DNA from: Glebionis coronaria
Taxonomy: Eukaryota; Streptophyta; Magnoliopsida; Asterales; Asteraceae
Reading direction: 5' to 3'
NCBI GenBank assembly: GCA_025667525.1
Contig: CM046880.1
Coordinates: forward strand, 596,933,452-596,997,451
DNA: 64,000 bases
Both the position numbers and the translations under genes were made by a program. The number at the start of each line of letters is the position of its first letter. The first letter of the stretch is position 1. The notes beneath the pieces were generated by a model, which was not told where the DNA came from, did no database searches, and saw nothing but the letters and a program-made list of their open reading frames with translations. This document shows, one piece after another, positions 22,635-35,446 of the stretch.

Positions 22635-25600
22635 ATGGATGAAAACTCTCATCTTCTTGTGTCAGAAAACGAGGATATTAAAACACCAAAACTAACTCCG
22701 TTTTCAGACCTAACCGATGATCAGCTGTACGTGTTTCTCTAATTTGTTCTTTGTTTTATTGGTGCCCCAATAACTAAAACATTCTCCGGCACGAGTGGCC
22801 GGGACGGTGCAGTATAGCCTCTAAACAACTTGCTTAGTGGCAAAACTTTTTATTTAGAAAAGTTTCAAATTTAACTATACACTTGTGATCGATGTCTTTC
22901 TTATATTTCGTTTGTTTATTTTTGTTCATCGTAATATAGTATGTCCATTTTCGGTGAAGGCTCCCACTTTCGGTTCGAGTTATATAGCGCTTTTCTCAAC
23001 TATGTCGATTATCTTGGCCCAACTAAGCTCTTTGGGACTCTTCAGCTAGCACCTGGTGGTTTCTCACCAGATCCCCTGCTACAGCAGAATGGTTTTTCCC
23101 ATATATTTAACCGCCAATTCAACAATCCCGCTCCCATCCTAAGCGTGGCCTATAATCCTCTACCCGATTTCCGTTATTGTTCACTTCCGGTATCCTCCTC
23201 TACCCCCGTCGTTCAGATTGCTGCCCAACTCTATATTACCACCGACAAAGTCGATGACTTGGAGATACTTCCTCAAGATGATGGTCGTGAACCTATACAA
23301 AAGAAACAAATCGACGATGATGACCAGTTAGAATATGAAGCTTTTCTAAAGATGGCGGTGGCTGATGATTTATATGAATCACAACAGTTACGTTCTTCTA
23401 ATTCAGGAGCAGCCAATTCTACGCTTCAACCTACTGAGAAGAAGAAGCAGGACGCGCGATACATTTACAATGAAGCGTTTCAGGTTTGCGATACCCTTGA
23501 GTTAATAAACATCCCAGACAAACCTAATGGCAGCTCCGGTAAGAGTATTATAAAAGGCAAAGATGGCTCTCTAGAGCTGTATTACGCTGCATTCAAGTAT
23601 GCAGTAGACGCATATCTGGAAATTGAATTTGAACCAACTTCTGAGGAAACAAACGTTACTGGAAATCTAATGGCTTTTTATGGCAATGGCTTTCATTACG
23701 ACGATCCTGCTGACGATTACTATGTTAAGCTCTTTGAAGATAATTCTTCTGCTTTTAAGCGCGGAAAATTGAACCTGAGACGATCTGTGTTGGCTGTACC
23801 AGCTAAATCCTCCCTCATAATTGACACAGAGTTATATGACAATACCTCTGATTTTGAAACTGTGTGGGAATCTTGTGAATTCTCTGTGCCGCGTGAAGGT
23901 ACAACATCCGTTGCTAAAATTGCGGGTAAGAATTTCTGTTTAAAAGTGACAGTGAACTGGAAGCTGCCATATTCTCCGGCCCCTTGTTCCTCAGACTCAT
24001 CCGTCAGTCGTCTGGTTAAGGTAAGAACTATGGTATATATTTCAGATTTAATAAATTTGAAAAAGTAAGAAATGCAATTGATTTATGTAAAATTAGCCCA
24101 AGCTCTTGCTATCCCTTCCTCGCCCTAATCACACACTCTTTGTTACTTCCAAAATAGACTGAACGAAGAAATTTTGGAGCCCATTCTACGTCGACCATGG
24201 TTGATCCTGATGTAAGTCTATTAACATGTGACACACGTTAAATATATCTTCAGAAGCTTAATATATAAAAATCTCGAGGATATGTTAACAGTGAAGAAGA
24301 TTGTTTTGTATTGTAATACAGGAACGTAATAGATGGAGCCTTCAAGAAGAAATTGCAAAGGTATTTAACACATCACTGGAACGTACTTTCAATCCTCGAG
24401 AAGCCGTATCTTGTAGTATCTCTACTTGCACCAAAGAGGACGGTGGTGATTATCTATGGTATATATGTTCTCAGACTTGTGCCCTTCTACTAATTTCTTT
24501 TGTGTGTATTATTTTCTTCCGAATGACGAGTGCTAATCCAGAAAATTTCCTTTGTTACTAGCTCGAGTGTTATGCACGTGTGGCCTGAAATAAAGAAAAC
24601 CAATGAGTACAAAGGACCAAAGCATGCTGGAGTGGTAATATTTTTTTGTGAATGAATTATCATGTTTTTTTAATATACTGCCCAGGATCTTGACTCTTTC
24701 TTTATATAGGTCTTGAAGGATAATATCATGGGTTCCGACTATAAGGACATGATGGAAAGATGCGTCGTATGTGGTCCTGGTTTTGTAAAGTTTAAGTTAC
24801 GTGGGAAATGGATAGCCGAGGTAATTTTGATTATTTTTTTCCCAACTGTTGTAGAAAACACATTACAACTTTGACCTTAATTCTTGTCTACTTCAGGATC
24901 GTCACTTTGTTTGTTCTTTTTTTGCAGAGTATTTGTAAGATGCTAACGGATGGTATAGACACATTGGCACCAAACATTTCTGTGAAAAAATCAGTTGTAT
25001 ACTTTTTGTCACGAACGGAGGAAATGCATATGGGTCATTTACGATCCACTTTTATTGGAGAAACGTTAGCTCGTATGCTCGAGTATTCTGGAGTTGTTGT
25101 GCTCCGAAAAACAATCCATGATGGGGATCATCTGGATATTGAGGTACATGCAGTTGGTCTTGTTGTTTGAAACTTTTAATGTCTGTCAAACATAGAATAG
25201 GAACATACCTCTTATTTTTGTTGTTTTTGAGTTTTTCCATATATTTTCAGGGTAAAAGCTCTTATGATCTCTGCATTAGCGAGATTCATGATTTATTGAG
25301 GGGAAAGGGTTTGACTATAGTCAGTGAAGGGGATGAAGCGGTATTTATTGAGGGACGAAAGTTACCTCTTGTATATCTCACAGCTTTGCGGTTAGTTTAC
25401 TTGCTATAAATGCGATTTTGTCAAAACATATGTCAATCGGCTAGTAATGCCTTTTTTTGGGAAAAAGCTTAATAGCCCTCTACTGTTTGCATATGTAGGC
25501 ATGCACTTAACGTGGAAAAAGCAGACTGGATACTGCATGTGACTGATGTAGGGCAACGGGACTATATTGAAATGTGCATCACTGTAAGTAACTTCAATAC

Positions 25601-28600
25601 AACATAACAGATAACATCTTCCAAAAAAGGATCAAAAAATCGAATTGAATTCTCATTGAACTCAACAAATTTTCCCTCCAGGCCGCTAAACATGTTGGGT
25701 TGATCACAGACGATCATTCTAAATACCCTTTAAGTCATGTAGGATTTGGTCATGTTCAAGGTGATGATTTTGAGAGATTCCAAAATTCTAATACTAAAGT
25801 GGTTAGCTTGGTTAATTTGCTTGACGAAGCCAAAAGTCGATGTAAAGTGCTCCTTGCGGGTCAAGGTATACTACATATATTCATTCTGGCTTTCAAATCC
25901 GTTTGACTTGCTTCCGTTTTAGTTAATGGGTCGATTTAAAATTACCACATATGCATCTTTATTAGCTCGCATGGCTGCTGAGTGGACTGCTGAGGAGCTT
26001 GAGCATGCTGCTGAAGCACTTGGATATGGTGCCGTTAAGTAAGATTCTCATGCTTTATCATATAATACGACTATTGTTCTTGTGCTATGGGTACCAATAA
26101 AACGAGTAGAGTGATAAACTGTAATCTACGTAAGAACTTGCTGTAAACAGTGCTTACGCGCTATTTCCTTTGTTTGATAACCCAAGATACCTTACTTTTT
26201 GGTAAATTCTCGTGCTTATGCTTATTCATATTCTATGCTTGTGTTCTTAACAGGTATGGAGACTTGAAGAATGATAGATTGGCTAATTATACATTCAGTT
26301 TTGATCAGATACTTGACGAAGAGGTATTCTAATGATGTTATGAAATTGTTTATTGTATTCTCCTATTGATTTGATATATTTTCATCAACCTTGTTTCTAT
26401 TTGCTCACATTCGTTTATGAATAGGGAGATACGGCTGTATATCTACATTATACACATCATCAAGTTTGTTCAATTATCAGGAGCTCTAGTAACATCAAGG
26501 AGTTAACGGTATGAATTTCTTTTCATATCAATGTTATCCCATAGACACACACAAACACGTAGACACAAACACTATGCATATAGGGTTGAGAGATCTGATA
26601 CGTTTTAAAAATTTCATGGTTATTTTTACTGTGAAGTTCCAAAATCTAAATAAAAAACATAATAAGAGCCGATTTCATAGATTCAGACGATATTATAATA
26701 TTTTCTGACAGGCTGAAGAGTTAATATTGGCGAACAATGATGACCGTGAGCTGGGATTACATTTACTCCGGTTTACTGAGGTAAGATAATGACTGGTTAA
26801 AGTATGCGCCTAGTTTTTCTTGTTACACACATATGGTTTAAACTGATGTTATTCCATTAATAATCTAACTTTCCTTTTTTAGGTTCTCGGAGAGGCTTGC
26901 ACAATTCTTGCACCACATATCCTGTGTGAATATCTTTATGAATTATGCAAGAGGTTTAACGGTTTACGCTCTTCCGTGTGGCAGGTACATTTACTTACAC
27001 ATAGGCTTTTTCTCAAAGTTAAATTTTCTATAAGTTTGTATGATTTATAGAAATGTGATGGTTCTTGTCAGGATTTAACGTAACTTTGAATGTTTATATG
27101 CAGGCTGTTGGGTCTAGTGAGGAGACGAGCAGCTTATTGTCACTACAAGAAAAATGGTCTTATAGGACACCGGTTAGTGTTCTATAAACTAAGTTTATAG
27201 GACCTTTAACCTAATAAAACCAAAATAAGAGTGTCCCATAGGAAGGAGTTGTAATAGATATCTAGGACATTTATCGGCGTCCTATCAAGTCGGAAAATTT
27301 TAAAACTAACTATTTGGTCCTTTAAAGATGTTTATGGGACCAAAATGGCGTTCTAACAGTGCACATAATAAGATGCTATCGGGTGTTCTAATATATGCTT
27401 ACCAAACTGATATGTTTTGGAACACTTTCCGGAGTCCTAACACATTCCTAACACACATTTAGATAATGTCCTATTTTAGTACTAATAAAAGGGTCCTCAT
27501 ACATAGGTGCTTTATTAGAACCAAATTTGCTGTTACAACAGACATTTTCTCACATGACATGTTGTTAATAGCATTGGTTTCCTAATACATTTCATTTCTA
27601 ATAAGCATATTTAACACTACTTAATTCAATAACAAAAACACAAACAATTAACAAAAATAAATTTGAAGCAAGTGAACACAAGGAATATAATTCGATAAGC
27701 AAGAAAGATTTCATTCCATAAATGAACTTTCAACCACGTTGAAATAACATCCAACATAAAAGTCTTACAGAGTTCAACATAAATGTCAAAGAAGGAAATC
27801 AAAGATAGTCTTGAGCCATAAGGCGAAAATAACAGAAAATGAAAAACAAGAAGAAGATGTAACAAAAGGAAAACAATAAACTCATCTTTTAAGTCAGCAT
27901 CCATCATCAATCATCCTAGCACACCACCTACAAATTAACAGCTCATGTTTAATATGGTGTAATAAAGTTTACTCTAAGTAATACTTTAATAATGACAAGT
28001 ATATCAGGGTAGCATACCGAAACAAGAGCGCGCCAATAGCATCTTGATTTGTGACAAATAATCCATACCTCCTCACCAAATATTCTTCCTTCTTTATAGC
28101 GACTTGGATATCTACATGGCATCAATTTGATCCAATCTCTTCACTCCCCTTAATCAGCCATTTGCTACAATCTGAGAGTTTGAAATCCTCCTAAGGTAAA
28201 CTTGAACAATTATAATTTGCATAAACATGACATAGTTTAACTCGTAAGAGCATCCAATTTTATTTCAAATAAACAGATACTCAGGCAGCCAGGCTTGAAT
28301 TCATACGGGGATCATTTCCTAGTCGAATCTATTTTAGATGACGCAACAAATCACACAATAATCAAACGTCTACTTAGGCTCGACTCCATATCTAACCACA
28401 TCAAACAGTCAATATGTTGGTTTTTGAAATTTACCCGTGGTGGATGTGTAAATCCGTGATCAATGCCACGTCAGTTCTCCATCTTTAACATTAAATTACT
28501 CAACATATCAATATTAGAAGAAAAAAGTAACTCAAAGCTTATAATAAAAAGATGAAAATTTACAACAATACAATGTAACCACAACATACAAAATAGCTAT

Positions 28601-31600
28601 GGAGACATGAGCAAACTAGTTAGACCAATATCAATTCTCATACCCAGAAGGTGTTTTTCATGACTATGTCTCAAACACGCTTATGGTTGTACATTATCAA
28701 AATACCACTGTCATATACAATTAATAACAAAAAAATAACAAGGAACATGCTGGTGATTACAACTGCCCAACAACCTTGAAAAGGTAATGCTAAAATATGT
28801 GAGGTAATAATATTTTAATAATCTTTCATTGATGTTCATAGATTAAATGAAAAGGAATATATAAGGAATAAAGGTGTTTCGAATCATTTATACAAATAAT
28901 AGCAATAGCAGATTGATGATAACAACATAAGGAATCATTAATATACAACCATCATTATGTTTGAACTAGAAGTTGACGGCAAAAAAGTAATGTTACAGTT
29001 TCGTTTTCACATATATAAGATTTCATACTCACATACTAGCACAGTAGCACATAGCATCAGTTCTGCCATTCGTAGTTCCTAGTATAATAGAACATGGCTT
29101 ATGTAATGTTTATACGTAAATTAATGAAACCTAATAACAAATAGTGTAGGAATACTCCCAGTTCTTAAGCACTTGAATTCAAAAATCGACAACGATAGTC
29201 AAAAGCATTTAAAATAAAATAACAGCAGAAAACCCTCGTAAATGTTGCATAAATAGTTGCACGAAAAATATTAAATTACCTTTCGTTTTTCAAGAACTTG
29301 AGCATAACTTGTTTTACCCGTGACTTGTGTTGTCTTCTTTTCTGTCCTTTTAGCCTTATTTTTGTTACTGATGTAAAAGAAAAGGAGTTAAATCAAAGAT
29401 TAAAAATTTGTTACTGAAAGGTGAAAAATTATTACATATCTTAGATTTTCCCTTATTCCAAGACTTGACGAGTCTCTTCCACTGAAATGCGAGAACTTGT
29501 TTTGGCTTGAAGATACTTTGTTCATGAAATGGCAAAGTCAGATCATAGTGGTTCTTTTTTAACTCTTGACCCACAATTTTTCTTTTTCCTGCCAAAAGAT
29601 GTCAAAATCCAATCATTAGAACCCGGGAAGAGATCAAATGTATCCTGATAAAAGAAATTTGTCATCACATGAAGAAATATTTATCTTAATTAGTTAGATA
29701 TGTAATTATTTATAACATACATTCACGCTGTCTAGCAAGATCTGTTTCATGGCATTCTTAACTTATTCCATGGTTTATGAAGCTTGCAATACTTACCACT
29801 CCTTGTGAGAGATCCTATGAAATGGCTCAATGTGTTAGCTATTTTCTCAACGGGTTGCCCATATTCATTAAATTGAACAATAACACGATTCTCTTCTGTT
29901 TTCCACCAAACTATTGCCATATACATTGGCCCTCTAACTCTTTTCCACGCATTCCCTGGATTGTAAACAGTAAACAGAGCTTGAAATTAAAAACTAAAAT
30001 TAGGATGCAACATTAATTAAATGATCATCAGTATATCCTAATGTATTGACTATACTAAGACATCACTAACACAAGAATCATGACGGACCCCCGAGATACA
30101 ACAAGAACCAACCAAAGAATTGCAGCATCAAGGCACATATATGCAGATTATGCTATGCTGCTGCAGACAGAATTGCCGACCCACAAGCCTAACAACCTTA
30201 ACTGTAAAAGCATGAAAATGCCAATATAAAGCCAGACTGCACCCTAGAGATGGGAAAATATACCCATCAATTAAAATTTGGTCAGATGGGCCTTTTTTTA
30301 AGTCTAAGGGGTGAAATGGGGACATCTTCTTTTATTTGTATAGGTCTTAATGGACTTTCGTAAAGTGATGAAAAAAGAAAGATCGGGCATAATGGTCGGA
30401 CAAAAAAGAGAAGCGGGTATTTTTTGCCCCAACCATAAATCACCATGGGTACCTAAATTCTTAAACTCCTTCAACAATCGGTCTTAAATTTTTGATTCTT
30501 TTGCTCAATTTCTCATCAAAGTATTACGATTATTATTCAATCTTGGATTTTTTTCTTTATGTTGATTTTTTATTTTTTATACTTTTAATAATCATCTATA
30601 TAGATATTCTTATAGTAATTAGCTTGAATTGGACTGTTGGGGCTAATTGCAAATTTCTATATACATATTGCAAACTTGCTGTGTTTTCGGCGTTTAGAAA
30701 TCGGGTATAAAATAGCAGCATATCATTGAGTTACTGATAGTATAATTCAATCTTGGTTTCTCTATTGTATCTTTCGTTACATCGACCAACTATTTCGGGT
30801 GTATACACCGGATTTAGTTAGCTTAACTGTTTGATATGCTCATGCTACAACTACAAGCCCATAAGTTTAACAATTTAAATATATAGGTTCCAATCAAGAA
30901 AGAAAATGACCAGACAATGCTTTCCCCTTTTTCAAACTCAACAAAATATTTCTGGAAAGGTTATTACAAGTTTACAACTATTTGTTGTGTGCCAACTTCA
31001 TATGAGAACCAACTTCATATTAACATTAATCATTTAACTAATCATGTGGATTTTTTATGCTCAGTGGTATGGTTTTGATAAAGATGTAACTTTCGATTTT
31101 GTAGTGCCAAACGCCAAAGCCTGTTACTAATATATCGAGGGAACACTATACCTGGTTCTGAATTTGGACTAGTTGAAACAACACCAAGTTCTGGCCAGAG
31201 CTGAGTTTCACTTTACGTTTGGTTCGCGCCCGTTTGGTCCGTGCCCGTTTGGCCCGTTGTCCATTTGGCCCGCGTCCGTTTAGCCCGTCGCCCGTTTAGC
31301 TCGCGCCCGTTTAGCTCAAATTTTGGATTTACCCGTTTAGCCCGTTGCCCGTTTTGCTCCGCCCGGCCCGCGCATTTTGCCACCTCTACTGCAAACTGTA
31401 AATACAAGGTTGTTTTTTTTCACTCTGTGCTATATAAGGAAGAATTCAAAAAGCCTTTCCTTTGTGATTCAATTCCTAAACATGTTACCACTTACTGTGT
31501 TTCTTTTTTCTTAAGATTACTTTTGTCTCATAAGTTGTAATGCTATAAAAGTAAAAGATTATAATTTTAGATTCTTGGTTATTGGTTTTGTAAAAAAAAA

Positions 31601-34600
31601 GCATACCATGAGCGTTGTTTGGTAGAGCCAAATTCAGTCGCATCTTTAGCATGGTGGCTATTGTTACGACCTCTGGTGCTAACTCGAGTACTCCTTGACG
31701 GCATTCCTAAGTTGTGATATGTAGATGAAAAGACAACAAATCATTAGATGGAAACAAGAAGACGTGACGCGGCTACTTTACCAAAACATAAACTATTGAT
31801 CCGGATTACTGATATGACAATGATTTATGGATTTTAAATGTCAATCCAAACCATTTTTTGCATATAAAAACACTTACTAACACAATTGATGAGATTACTA
31901 CTCACAGTAATATTAAAAATACAAAGATTGTTTGATTAAATTTCTCACACGCCGACATTAAGTTCACACACATAATTAATTAACAAATTGACAAAGATTA
32001 TAAGACTGTGGGTTCTATACTAAGAATTTAATATAACAAAATAAAAGTTTACCTTCGAATTTGAAGACAAAGTGAAACCCTAACTTCAAGTTGGGATTCA
32101 ACTTCTGAACCTCGAACCGTTTTTGATTTTGGCATTTTGATTAAATTAATTAAAACTAAAATTGAAGGTGGATGAAGAACGTGGAGCCCTTGAATTTCGT
32201 AGCGCCAAAATCATATAATCTTCAAGAAGCGTGTTCTAATTTTCCCTAAATTAATTGGCGGGTTCACATTCCCCCCAATTTGGGCGAGTTACAAGATAAT
32301 ATATACGAAATAAGTCCTGTTTTTTAGACTTGATACAATCAATGAACACGATTTTTTTAAAAGATAATTTTTTTATATTTTTAATAATTAAAAATATATA
32401 TATATAAATTATATATATAAATTGTTTACCAATTAATATATATGTAAAAATAAAAAAAAATCGCTTATAAATAAAATTTACATATTTTTTAATAAAAAAC
32501 TGAAAAAATAAAACCCGTCCGGGTCTCGAGAACCGGGTTAACCCGGGTCACCCAAACCCGGCGGATCTAGCCAGGTTTTGAAAATGTAAAATCCGGGTCA
32601 ATATAACCCTTTTTTTTTGCCAAAACCGCCGAGTCGACCCAAGTCGGGAAACATTGGTTACAATTGTTTAAGCTTAAGATATAAACTAGATGTTACCATG
32701 CGCATAGGTGCAGATGTTGTCTAGCGACAAATAATTGATGATATATTAATTGATCTGATGATCGAATCGATAACCTCATAACTCGACGGGTTTGATCGAA
32801 TTGACCCGATGGTCGAACCCATGCATCAGTGACTCGACCGGATTGACCCGGTGGTCGAACCCGGGTCACGGTAACATGATCGGGTTGACTCGATGATCGA
32901 TCCCGTGACCCGGTAACTCGCTTGTTTTACCTATTAGCCGATCCGGTGACCCGATGACTCGACCGGGTTGACTTCAAACTTGACTGGTCTCTCAGTGATC
33001 GAAGTCGTGACCGGATAATATGAAAAAAGAAAATGTTGAATATCTTATATTAGGAATGTTGAAAATTCAAAATTTCAACAAAAGGATACACCTTTTATAT
33101 AATATAAAAAAATAATAGTACAGGTAGATACGGATATAGATATATGTCTAAACAATATTTGAAATGCTCGGTATCATTGATCGCGGATCGAATCAAACTG
33201 AGAAATTGAACCGATCAGACCATATCATACATATTTCGGTCCGGTTTTTTATCCATTCTTTCTAATATATGGTCATTACTCCAGTTTGATATTACACACA
33301 ACTGACTATATTGCCTTGTTGGACCGGATCCACCGACAGTCGGGACCGTTTCAAACAGACCCGAGTTTAGACATAACATTCGTGTCTTGTCCTCGGTCCC
33401 AAATGTGGAACAATTGGGTTTTTGGTGCGATCCGATCTATTTGGTTTGGTCTAATTTTGAAATTTGCTCAACCCTAACGGTGTGTACTCGTGAATAGTGA
33501 CGAGATTTTATAGCGATATTGCTTTTGTTTTGTATAACTTCTGGGAATTCTCATTTGGTAACTCTTCATCATCATTTGGGATGAGAACAAGAGCATGTGA
33601 GTTATAGGTTAACGGTATGGAACTGAAATTGGTATCAGACGTGGGTTGAATATGTAAGAAAAGGTAAAGATCACATAATTTTTGAAAAAACATTCTAGGA
33701 TATATTTTTAACAAGAGGCTTGTTATTTAGCTTAGTCAGTAATTGGGGAAAAAAATATGTTTACATTAAACTTAATCAAGGTTTATGCATAAAGGTCACG
33801 CATGAGCGCATTCATATTGGTTACATAGTTACGAGTACATGTTAGTTATTTTATTGTGCAAGATTTGTGATATATTTATATTTGATTACTAATAATACTT
33901 GAACATGGAGACTTACCAATTTTATCATGGTAATCGAAGCTCAAACTAAAAAACCATAAAAACACACCTAAAATCATAAAATCTAGCGTCTTCTTTACAA
34001 TTTATACGATTGGTCATCTACTACTTACAGGTCGAGTTAATTGAGCGTTTTTCCCATTTACCCCATGATCCACTTCTGGGTATTGTGTTTTTCTTGGGGC
34101 AATTTATATGTACATTGCGATGTACGCACTGGATCAATAGTTTCAGTGTCATGAGCTTAGCTATCATAAATACTGTGTACACCTGATTTATCCTACACTT
34201 GGCACTATATACCCATAGTTGTATGTGTACATGAACTGAAATTTTGCGGGCCAACTTGCTATTATATGTACATTGCGGTGTACTTATTGGATCAATAGTT
34301 TCGATGTCACGAGCTTAGCTATCATAAATATTGTGTACACCTGATTTATCCTACTCTTGGCACAATATCTCCCATAGTTGCATGTGTACATGAACTGAGA
34401 ATCTATGGTCCAACTTGCTATGATTTTAAATTGAAACCTATATTCTCACCAACTTTATGTTGACAATGTAAGATTTATCTTAGGTATCTGATGGTGATTT
34501 CTTGACTGCTATATGAAGTACTTGGAGTCCGCATGCATTTCATGGCCATCTTCGGATATTTATTACATATGCTTTTGAACTATTATCTCATTTACATCTT

Positions 34601-35446
34601 TATACTTTATTATTCCGCTGCATTATCTTTTGAACTAGGATCTGTGTAAATTTTAATTTTTTAATTAATTCAAGGAGATATTTTTATAAAACATCTCACT
34701 TAGATTCGTTCTTTTGTACCTTAAGCTTTTGTGTTATGATGTAACAGCCCTCGAGCTTTATCGTTTTCGTTGACCAATTTTTGGGGTGTTACAACCACCT
34801 TTCTCATTTTCTTCGACCTTACCAGTTTATGTAAAAACATAAGATGATTTAGTTTTCATTTACGTATCATATTCTAAGATAACTAACATATTTGTACAAA
34901 GCTTATGATGTTAGGACCTCACACAAGTGACCAAACACGTCAAATAAGATGAATATCGAATAAGCCCAACATAAAATGATTATTATAGGACCTTTGTATC
35001 AAGTGTCCTGTTATGTTTAATCATAATGAAACCCCTAAGGCATAAGCGTCCTCTAAGATACATGTAATAGGACACAATATGAAGTGTCGTATAAAGTTAT
35101 ATATTAATAAGACCACAAGAAATAAGAGTTCCATAAACTTGATTTGATAGGACTTTTATATCAAGTGTCCTATTATGTTTAATGTTAATAAGACTTTACT
35201 AAAAAAAGTGTCTTATAAATAGGCTTATTAGGATCCACTAATTAAGCGTCCTCTTATATACCAATATAATAAAACTAAAAAGGGAAATGGTTTTATCAAA
35301 TGTTTTTTAGGACGCTGTTTTAAAGAAGGTCCCACAAAAGGGTCCTAAAAGACCTGTTTTTTTGTAGTGTGTTGTGTAAGGCAACTGAAGTGGTTATGAG
35401 AAAATGCTTTGATCTTTTGGGGATCACTCCCATCTGTAAAATCTGA
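22635..35446 (+). CDS. DUF6598-like / degenerate arginyl-tRNA synthetase fusion, split by a CACTA element
   Basis: I read 16 exons: 22635-22726, 22940-24020, 24158-24211, 24322-24458, 24562-24634, 24710-24820, 24928-25143, 25251-25390, 25499-25583, 25682-25865, 25966-26038, 26254-26323, 26425-26508, 26712-26780, 26883-26984, then 27104-27140 joined to 35373-35446. All have GT-AG borders, and the lengths sum to 894 codons including stop with no frame break. Residues about 30-390 resemble the plant DUF6598 family (assigned from memory). The rest follows eukaryotic ArgRS from its N-terminal domain to the C-terminal LLGITPICKI. The HIGH box is present (HMGHLRST), but the WGTQFG and SDGGFNYASTD regions and the EDGKRFKTR loop are lost or altered, so aminoacylation is unlikely. 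As it stands, the frame reads into the CACTA element and stops after about 15 new residues. Confidence 0.82.
27141..27560. repeat. Left subterminal repeat zone of the CACTA element
   Basis: Repeated short motifs such as TATAGGACACC, GTGTCCCATAGG, CTAGGACATTT and GTCCTATCAAG occur in both orientations. In CACTA elements such clusters bind the element-encoded DNA-binding protein. The matching right zone is at about 34905-35369. Confidence 0.75.
27561..29439. other. CACTA interior without a supported gene
   Basis: AT-rich sequence with scattered stops in all frames. The minus frame 27626-27910 (94 codons, leucine- and phenylalanine-rich) shows no recognisable domain. A TNP2-like transposase gene would be expected somewhere in an autonomous element, but I do not see one here. 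Confidence 0.45.
29440..32135 (-). pseudogene. CACTA-encoded plant En/Spm transposase-type gene, exon remnants
   Basis: Exon-like pieces on the minus strand run from right to left. They are: a start at 32135 (MPKSKTVRGSEVESQLE); 31610-31707 (PSRSTRVSTRGRNN); about 31143-31186 (ELGVVSTSPNSEP); 29797-29956, carrying RVRGPMYMAIVWWKTEENR and VIVQFNEYGQPV...LSHFIGSLTRS; and 29440-29590, carrying FQWKRLVKSWNKGKSK. The pattern RGP..., N-E-x-G-Q-P and W-x-x-LV-x-x-W is that of the plant Ptta/En/Spm (TNP1-like) family. Joining the first pieces with the obvious splice sites meets a stop, so I treat it as decayed. Confidence 0.6.
31218..31387. repeat. GC-rich CGTTTGGCCCG/CGTTTAGCCCG repeats, remnant MITE end
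   Basis: About a dozen 10-12 bp units (CCCGTTTGGCC, CCGTTTAGCCCG) lead into CGCATTTTGCCACCTCTA. That terminus is the inverted end of TAGAGGTGGCAA-type hAT elements such as 16215-18856. The left end is not recognisable, so this is a truncated insertion inside the CACTA element. The GC content contrasts strongly with the flanks. Confidence 0.6.
32490..32960. repeat. CCGGGT/CGACCGG-rich repeats inside the CACTA element
   Basis: Two neighbouring GC-rich blocks lie here. One (32510-32650) has repeated AACCCGGGTCA-type motifs. The other (32760-32960) repeats an imperfect phrase of about 40 bp containing ACTCGACCGG, GATTGACCCG and TGGTCGAACCC. They resemble the subterminal motif clusters of small hAT-type MITEs, but clean termini were not found. 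Confidence 0.5.
34104..34424. repeat. Tandem duplication of about 158 bp
   Basis: The block beginning TTATATGTACATTGCGATG at 34104 recurs at 34262 (TTATATGTACATTGCGGTG) and stays alignable through GTACATGAACTGA and CCAACTTGCT. It lies inside the CACTA element and has no coding signal. Confidence 0.85.
34905..35369. repeat. Right subterminal repeat zone of the CACTA element
   Basis: Repeated AAGTGTCCTATTATG and TAGGACCTTTTGTATC-like motifs in both orientations, mirroring the left end, up to the terminal GTAGTG. Confidence 0.75.

Larger units (their letters stand above)
27141..35369 (-). mobile_element. CACTA (En/Spm) DNA transposon, 8,229 bp
   Basis: Begins CACTACAAGAAAAATGG and ends with the inverted match (from the right, CACTACAAAAAAACAGG); the ends agree at about 23 of 28 bases. 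It is flanked by the 3-bp target duplication TGT (27138-27140 and 35370-35372), as expected for CACTA. Subterminal zones carry many short TAGGAC/GTCCTA motifs. It contains decayed minus-strand fragments of a plant En/Spm-type gene. I could not find the large TNP2-like transposase, so it is probably non-autonomous. It interrupts the last coding exon of the fusion gene. Confidence 0.95.

Noticed and set aside
24928..27140. Functional arginyl-tRNA synthetase
   Set aside because: Core segments required for arginine and ATP binding are missing despite the HIGH box, so an active-enzyme call is not supported.
27626..27910. 94-codon minus frame as the CACTA transposase
   Set aside because: Hydrophobic, no transposase motifs and no continuity with neighbouring exons.
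31213..31407. Arginine-rich open frames on both strands
   Set aside because: They translate the GC-rich MITE repeats (NGRRAKR-type periodicity) and carry no protein signal.
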